From Halomarinibacterium sedimenti (GTDB taxonomy: Bacteria; Bacteroidota; Bacteroidia; Flavobacteriales; Flavobacteriaceae): a stretch of 64,000 nucleotides of DNA. The position numbers and the translations under genes are program-made. Every line of letters begins with the position of its first letter. Positions within the stretch are counted from its first letter, which is position 1. This document shows, one piece after another, positions 60,469 to 64,000 of the stretch. The notes under the pieces are model-generated. The model ran no database searches. It saw nothing but the letters and a program-made list of their open reading frames with translations, and was not told the DNA's origin. The stretch is from positions 248,001 to 312,000 of the forward strand of contig NZ_JAHWDP010000002.1 in the NCBI RefSeq assembly GCF_019312585.1, given 5' to 3'.

Positions 60469-62232
60469 TTAGTCCTTTACAAGCTTTATTGTTCCAGAGC
60501 TATTTGCATTAATTAATGATACAAAATAGATTCCCTTCGACAAATGGGACACTTGAATGGGTTTATCTCTAGAAACAGATCCAGAATTAATCTTTCGACC
60601 CATTTCGTCGAACAGCGTATAAGCCACTTCAGTTTCTGAAGTGACATAAACTAATTCGTTACACGGATTAGGATACAGCTTCCAAAGGTTGCCTTGTGGG
60701 TTAATAATAGAAAGAATAGTATCATCACAATCCCTATCTATGGGAGTCATTGGATTTGCATTAAGTACGATAGGTCCTTCAGAATAGGGAACAAATCCGG
60801 AAGTAGCAACTATGGGGGTATACAGTAACGGGTTTAACGTTAGGGTTTTTCTTAAATTAATACACACATTTTGCAGTGTTGCATTTGTAGAAAGTGATTC
60901 TACCCAGGTTTCACCAGAAGGAATTGTTCGATACCCAACGTGAAAATAAAAGGTGCCCGTACCATCATTATTTGTGTATTGATAGCTCATATCGGGATAA
61001 TAAATTAAGGGCATTTGCAAACTCCAAAAATTAAGTTCCTCAGGACTGTGCTCAATATGGGGAACCAAATATTGTGTGTATTGCCCTACTTGAGCCCCTG
61101 TTGATTTATCAAACTCGTAAATAAAAATATTACTTTGTCCTGTGACGGGATTACCCAAAGCATCCTGCCACACCTGATCTCTGTCATAACCTGATATTAC
61201 TAAATTAGCAGGATTTGTAATCGATTCGGTTAATTTAAAAGCATACGTATTTAAATCATTGAAATCGGTTACATACCAACTACTAGCATTATTTATCACC
61301 CCAGTAGCGTCGTTATAGACTGTAACTCCAAAATAATGTGTTTGAGAATAATTGGCTAGCATAAATATTTGGGATGAAGCAGTGTCGTAATAAGCATCTA
61401 CACTCAAATCGTTTGCATTTCCAAAAATATAGCTCCCGTCCCATACAAAATTTCCCATAAAATCAATTTTATGTGCTAAAACACCCTGTTGGTCTGGAAC
61501 CCCTGCCATTGGAATTCCAACTACACTTCCTGTAAGGAAAAACCCAGTAGGTGTTTCGGTAATGCCATTTATAAAATCGTAATCAAAATTCCCTGTGGTA
61601 GTGTTGTTATTGTCTAACTCAATCATCCAAATTGTGTTTAAATTAAAATCTGTTCGTAACACAAATCCTAAGTTTGTACAGGTACTTCCATTAGTATTTA
61701 TGGGAACACAATTAGAAAAATAGCCCCCAACAACCAGTCCTAAATCTGCTACACCATCGCCATCGGCATCACTATTACTAACAATAATTTTTAACCCTTG
61801 AGAGTTCATCGGTGGAGTTAAGACATCATAAAAGAACGCATTGGTTACCAACCCATTTACTGCATTAATATCAGCTATAAAAGTGGTTCGTGTTCCAGGT
61901 CCATTCAGTTCTATATAACCTGTAGCAAAGATTTTATCAAAATAATTTACAACGTCAAGGACTCTAACTATGGGACCTCCAGGGGAAACATAATTATGCT
62001 CCCAAACAGTGGTCCCGTTTTGACTTTTTCGAAACAACACCATTAATTGTGTGCTAAAATTTGCATCAAATAAGTTTCCAGCTATTACAAAGTCATTGCT
62101 GTTATCGTTTATAATATCTGTATTTAAATCATGGTAGTATTCATTTGCTCCCCCACTATTCATTTGAAATTGCCCAAAAGCCGTCAAAGAAAGAGTTAGG
62201 AAAAAAATTGCGATGTAAAGTTTTGTTTTCAT
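60469..62232 (-). CDS. Secreted protein with T9SS sorting domain
   Basis: A 587-residue secreted protein. Residues 1-20 form a signal peptide (MKTKLYIAIFFLTLSLTAFG). The middle is a beta-propeller-like repetitive region without a recognised catalytic motif. The last 75 residues (NLWKLYPNPCNELVYVTSET, then LFDEMGRKINSGSV) form a T9SS type A sorting domain for outer-membrane attachment or release. A cell-surface role is inferred. It has a terminator directly downstream, so it is monocistronic. Confidence 0.88.
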   Translation of the reverse strand: MKTKLYIAIFFLTLSLTAFGQFQMNSGGANEYYHDLNTDIINDNSNDFVIAGNLFDANFSTQLMVLFRKSQNGTTVWEHNYVSPGGPIVRVLDVVNYFDKIFATGYIELNGPGTRTTFIADINAVNGLVTNAFFYDVLTPPMNSQGLKIIVSNSDADGDGVADLGLVVGGYFSNCVPINTNGSTCTNLGFVLRTDFNLNTIWMIELDNNNTTTGNFDYDFINGITETPTGFFLTGSVVGIPMAGVPDQQGVLAHKIDFMGNFVWDGSYIFGNANDLSVDAYYDTASSQIFMLANYSQTHYFGVTVYNDATGVINNASSWYVTDFNDLNTYAFKLTESITNPANLVISGYDRDQVWQDALGNPVTGQSNIFIYEFDKSTGAQVGQYTQYLVPHIEHSPEELNFWSLQMPLIYYPDMSYQYTNNDGTGTFYFHVGYRTIPSGETWVESLSTNATLQNVCINLRKTLTLNPLLYTPIVATSGFVPYSEGPIVLNANPMTPIDRDCDDTILSIINPQGNLWKLYPNPCNELVYVTSETEVAYTLFDEMGRKINSGSVSRDKPIQVSHLSKGIYFVSLINANSSGTIKLVKD

Positions 62233-62352
62233 TTGTAGTGTTTTTCTATTAAGCGATTTAAAAGTATGATCGATAATAGGTCGCTACAAGATTGATACTT
62301 TATAAACTATAAATCATTTCATCAAATACTACTTTCATCCTATGAACGTTAT

Positions 62353-62382
62353 TTGTAAAGTTTCACAAAAACTGTAAGTTTG
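62353..62382 (+). promoter_or_regulatory. Promoter of the 62401 gene
   Basis: TTG (62353-62355), 19 nt, TAAGTTTG (62375-62382): an exact fit to TTG-N19-TAnnTTTG, 18 bp before the ATG. Confidence 0.7.
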
Positions 62383-62400
62383 CTTAATACTTAAAAATTT

Positions 62401-62925
62401 ATGGAAGAATTCTCTCAAGTTATTAGTTATGTTGCTTACTTACTCCCAGCTATTGTGGTTGGGTTAGTATCCTATTTCTTTTTTAAAGGGCACACCGCAA
62501 ACGAAGAAGGAAGAAGAAGGTATTTAGTTCAAAAGGAAGCCCAAAACAAAGTGTTGCCTATGCGTTTACAAGCGTATGAAAGGTTAACACTCCTTTTAGA
62601 ACGAATTGACCCAAATAAGCTATTAATTCGTGTAAAACCATTTTCAGATGAAGTTTCAAAATACGAGGAGTTAATTATTAAAAACATTGAGCAAGAATTT
62701 GAACACAATGTAACCCAACAGATTTATATCACCCCAGAATGCTGGAATTTAATTAACGCCGCAAAAAATGCCACCATACATATCATAAGGCAAGCGGCTA
62801 TGCACGAAAAAGATGGCGATGCAGATTCTATGCGTGAGTATTTACTTCGGAATTTTATGGAGGAAATTACGCCCTCACAAAAGGCACTTGCTTATATTAA
62901 AAAGGAAGTAGGAGAATTATTTTAA
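62401..62925 (+). CDS. Conserved Bacteroidota membrane-anchored protein (DUF7935-like)
   Basis: A 174-residue protein with one N-terminal hydrophobic helix (about residues 7-28) and a helical soluble domain with MRLQAYERLTLLLERIDPNK at residues 54-73 and CWNLINAAKNATIHIIRQAA near residue 118. The size and pattern match a conserved unknown family in Bacteroidota (a DUF7935-type protein as I recall). No known catalytic motif. It overlaps the convergent patatin gene by 4 bp. Confidence 0.75.
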   Translation: MEEFSQVISYVAYLLPAIVVGLVSYFFFKGHTANEEGRRRYLVQKEAQNKVLPMRLQAYERLTLLLERIDPNKLLIRVKPFSDEVSKYEELIIKNIEQEFEHNVTQQIYITPECWNLINAAKNATIHIIRQAAMHEKDGDADSMREYLLRNFMEEITPSQKALAYIKKEVGELF

Positions 62926-63836
62926 GCCTCTGGCCCTTTAATTTCATTCAATTCGCTATTCTTCATTTTAGCAAACTGAAAACCACTCTCCCACCATTTA
63001 GACATTTCGTGTTTATCAAATACAAGGGAATTAGTGGTTAATACCGTTGGTGTATAGTAAAAGTTAAGGATGGCATTGCTATTTCCAGCGACAAATTTAC
63101 CAATGCGGATATTCTGTTTTTCAATTCTATCAGACATATACTCGTGCATGGTACTAATTAACGAAAACACATTTCTGGACGGCAACCTATTGTAATACGT
63201 CACTTCAGTTTCAAGGATAATTACATCCACAGTGGTTGCCCCTCTATTAATGGCTTCTTCAATTGGCACCATACTCCCAAAACCTCCATCGGCATATTCG
63301 CAACCTTCCTTTTTTACCAAGCTCATAAAGGGGGTGTAATTACACGAAATCCAAATCCAATCTAGGTAATCTTGGTATTCAAAGTCTTTAAGGGATTTAT
63401 ATTCCACCTGATTAATGGAAAGATTGGAAACCGTAACAATTACATCCTTGTCACTCTGCTTTAAAGTATTGAAATCGGCTTCGGTAAAGGTTTTTTCAAT
63501 GAGTTTTCGAAGGTTTTTGCTTTCACCAAAGGTTTTTTTCTTCCGAAGAAAATTCATTAACACATTAAAATGATTAATGCCTATTTCCTTTCCACCCCAT
63601 TTATTCTTTTTAATAATAAAGGGCATATTGCTAAAAATAGATTCTTGATTTACAGAAGTATAGACATTCTTTATTTTTTCGATATGGTTGAGTGCCAAAT
63701 TTGGCACCAACAAACTTCCCGTAGATGTCCCAACAAAGAGCTGGTAGTTATAACCCAATTCTTCAATTAGGTACTGAGCGACCCCGCCACCAAAGGCTCC
63801 TTTACTTCCACCCCCAGAAATTACCAATGCTCTCAT
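62922..63836 (-). CDS. Patatin-like phospholipase family protein
   Basis: A 304-residue patatin-fold lipase. The oxyanion-hole glycine loop GGGSKG (residues 8-13), nucleophile motif G36-T-S38-T-G40 and catalytic dyad aspartate D183 in ADGGFG are present. It lacks a signal peptide, so it is cytosolic or peripherally membrane-bound. It is probably an acyl hydrolase of phospholipids. Its ATG shares one base with the stop of the upstream partial gene, so both are probably in one operon. Confidence 0.9.
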   Translation of the reverse strand: MRALVISGGGSKGAFGGGVAQYLIEELGYNYQLFVGTSTGSLLVPNLALNHIEKIKNVYTSVNQESIFSNMPFIIKKNKWGGKEIGINHFNVLMNFLRKKKTFGESKNLRKLIEKTFTEADFNTLKQSDKDVIVTVSNLSINQVEYKSLKDFEYQDYLDWIWISCNYTPFMSLVKKEGCEYADGGFGSMVPIEEAINRGATTVDVIILETEVTYYNRLPSRNVFSLISTMHEYMSDRIEKQNIRIGKFVAGNSNAILNFYYTPTVLTTNSLVFDKHEMSKWWESGFQFAKMKNSELNEIKGPEA

Positions 63837-64000
63837 TACAAATTTAATTTACGTTTAAGATACGCTTTTTCCTTTTCAGAATAACTACTAAATAACGCCA
63901 AAACCTTTTCTTTATTCGGCTCCTTTGCCATAAAATCGTCCAGCATTTCGCGTGCTCCATCCCGAAATCGCCAATAATGATGTGTACAAGCATTTACTAG
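63836..64000 (-). CDS. Unknown protein, C-terminal fragment
   Basis: Only the last 54 residues are inside the window (LVNACTHHYWRFRDGARE at the start, ending KAYLKRKLNL). They are charged and helical, with a histidine-rich spot CTHHYW. No family recognised. The stop codon overlaps the patatin ATG (TAATG), indicating translational coupling. The rest lies beyond the right edge. Confidence 0.6.
   Translation of the reverse strand, partial: LVNACTHHYWRFRDGAREMLDDFMAKEPNKEKVLALFSSYSEKEKAYLKRKLNL

Overview
The window is a chromosomal segment from a member of the Bacteroidota, most likely a marine or environmental Flavobacteriaceae. The evidence is AT-rich DNA, several promoters of the Bacteroidota form (TTG, about 19-20 nt, TAnnTTTG), two secreted proteins ending in a type IX secretion (T9SS) sorting domain, lipoproteins, a PUR-domain DUF3276 protein, a CcsBA fusion and many families typical of flavobacteria. 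I see no rRNA, tRNA, CRISPR array, integrase or transposase. The window is cut at both ends: an ABC exporter enters from the left and an unknown gene on the minus strand runs off the right.

Layout. 0-9.2 kb: ABC exporter, PUR protein, large secreted M14 peptidase, small coiled-coil protein plus SulP transporter, thioredoxin-like protein, DinB-fold protein and a cyclophilin-FKBP fusion. 9.2-16.8 kb: membrane protein, fumarase, a 7TM receptor-like protein with a LuxR-like tail, and the CcsBA cytochrome c assembly protein. 16.8-18.6 kb: a compact minus-strand stress module (truncated haemoglobin, MarR regulator with four C-terminal cysteines, DUF2024 protein, small CPVC redox protein) with TTAGGA-n-TCCTAA palindromes in front of its genes. 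18.7-29 kb: a dense plus-strand run of DUF2520, KdsC phosphatase, UbiA prenyltransferase, GNAT, Maf, lipoprotein, short MscS, PIG-L deacetylase, 43-residue membrane protein, sodium:solute symporter and a propeller lipoprotein. 29-32.8 kb: glycosyltransferase, two tandem near-identical OmpA lipoproteins and an exported DinB-fold protein.

32.9-36.3 kb holds the most unusual locus: a four-gene minus-strand operon with a contractile tail sheath, a gp19-type inner tube, a short protein consisting only of the C-terminal domain of contractile-injection-system tape-measure proteins, and an unknown first gene. No baseplate, spike or ATPase gene is nearby. It is followed by Sua5 and a UvrD/PcrA helicase. 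39.5-47.2 kb: a TPR histidine kinase and its LuxR-type regulator, an orphan HTH paralogue of that regulator, and a 1501-residue HYR/P-domain T9SS protein. A CGTAG-GT-CTACG palindrome lies before both the orphan HTH gene and the giant protein gene, which suggests a local circuit.

47.2-53.2 kb: dienelactone hydrolase, MarC, then a possible AraC-linked SDR / metallo-hydrolase / membrane-protein operon and a DUF1398 protein. 53.2-54.0 kb is non-coding and rich in interspersed repeats (three copies of a unit of about 115 bp plus GTCGAAG-type repeats). 54.0-64 kb: exported M20 amidohydrolase, FMN-binding glutamate-synthase-like protein, a LytS/LytTR two-component pair with a propeller sensor, a T9SS protein, a conserved membrane-anchored protein and a patatin-like phospholipase. 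All family calls rest on reading motifs and remembered family signatures; no database search was run.
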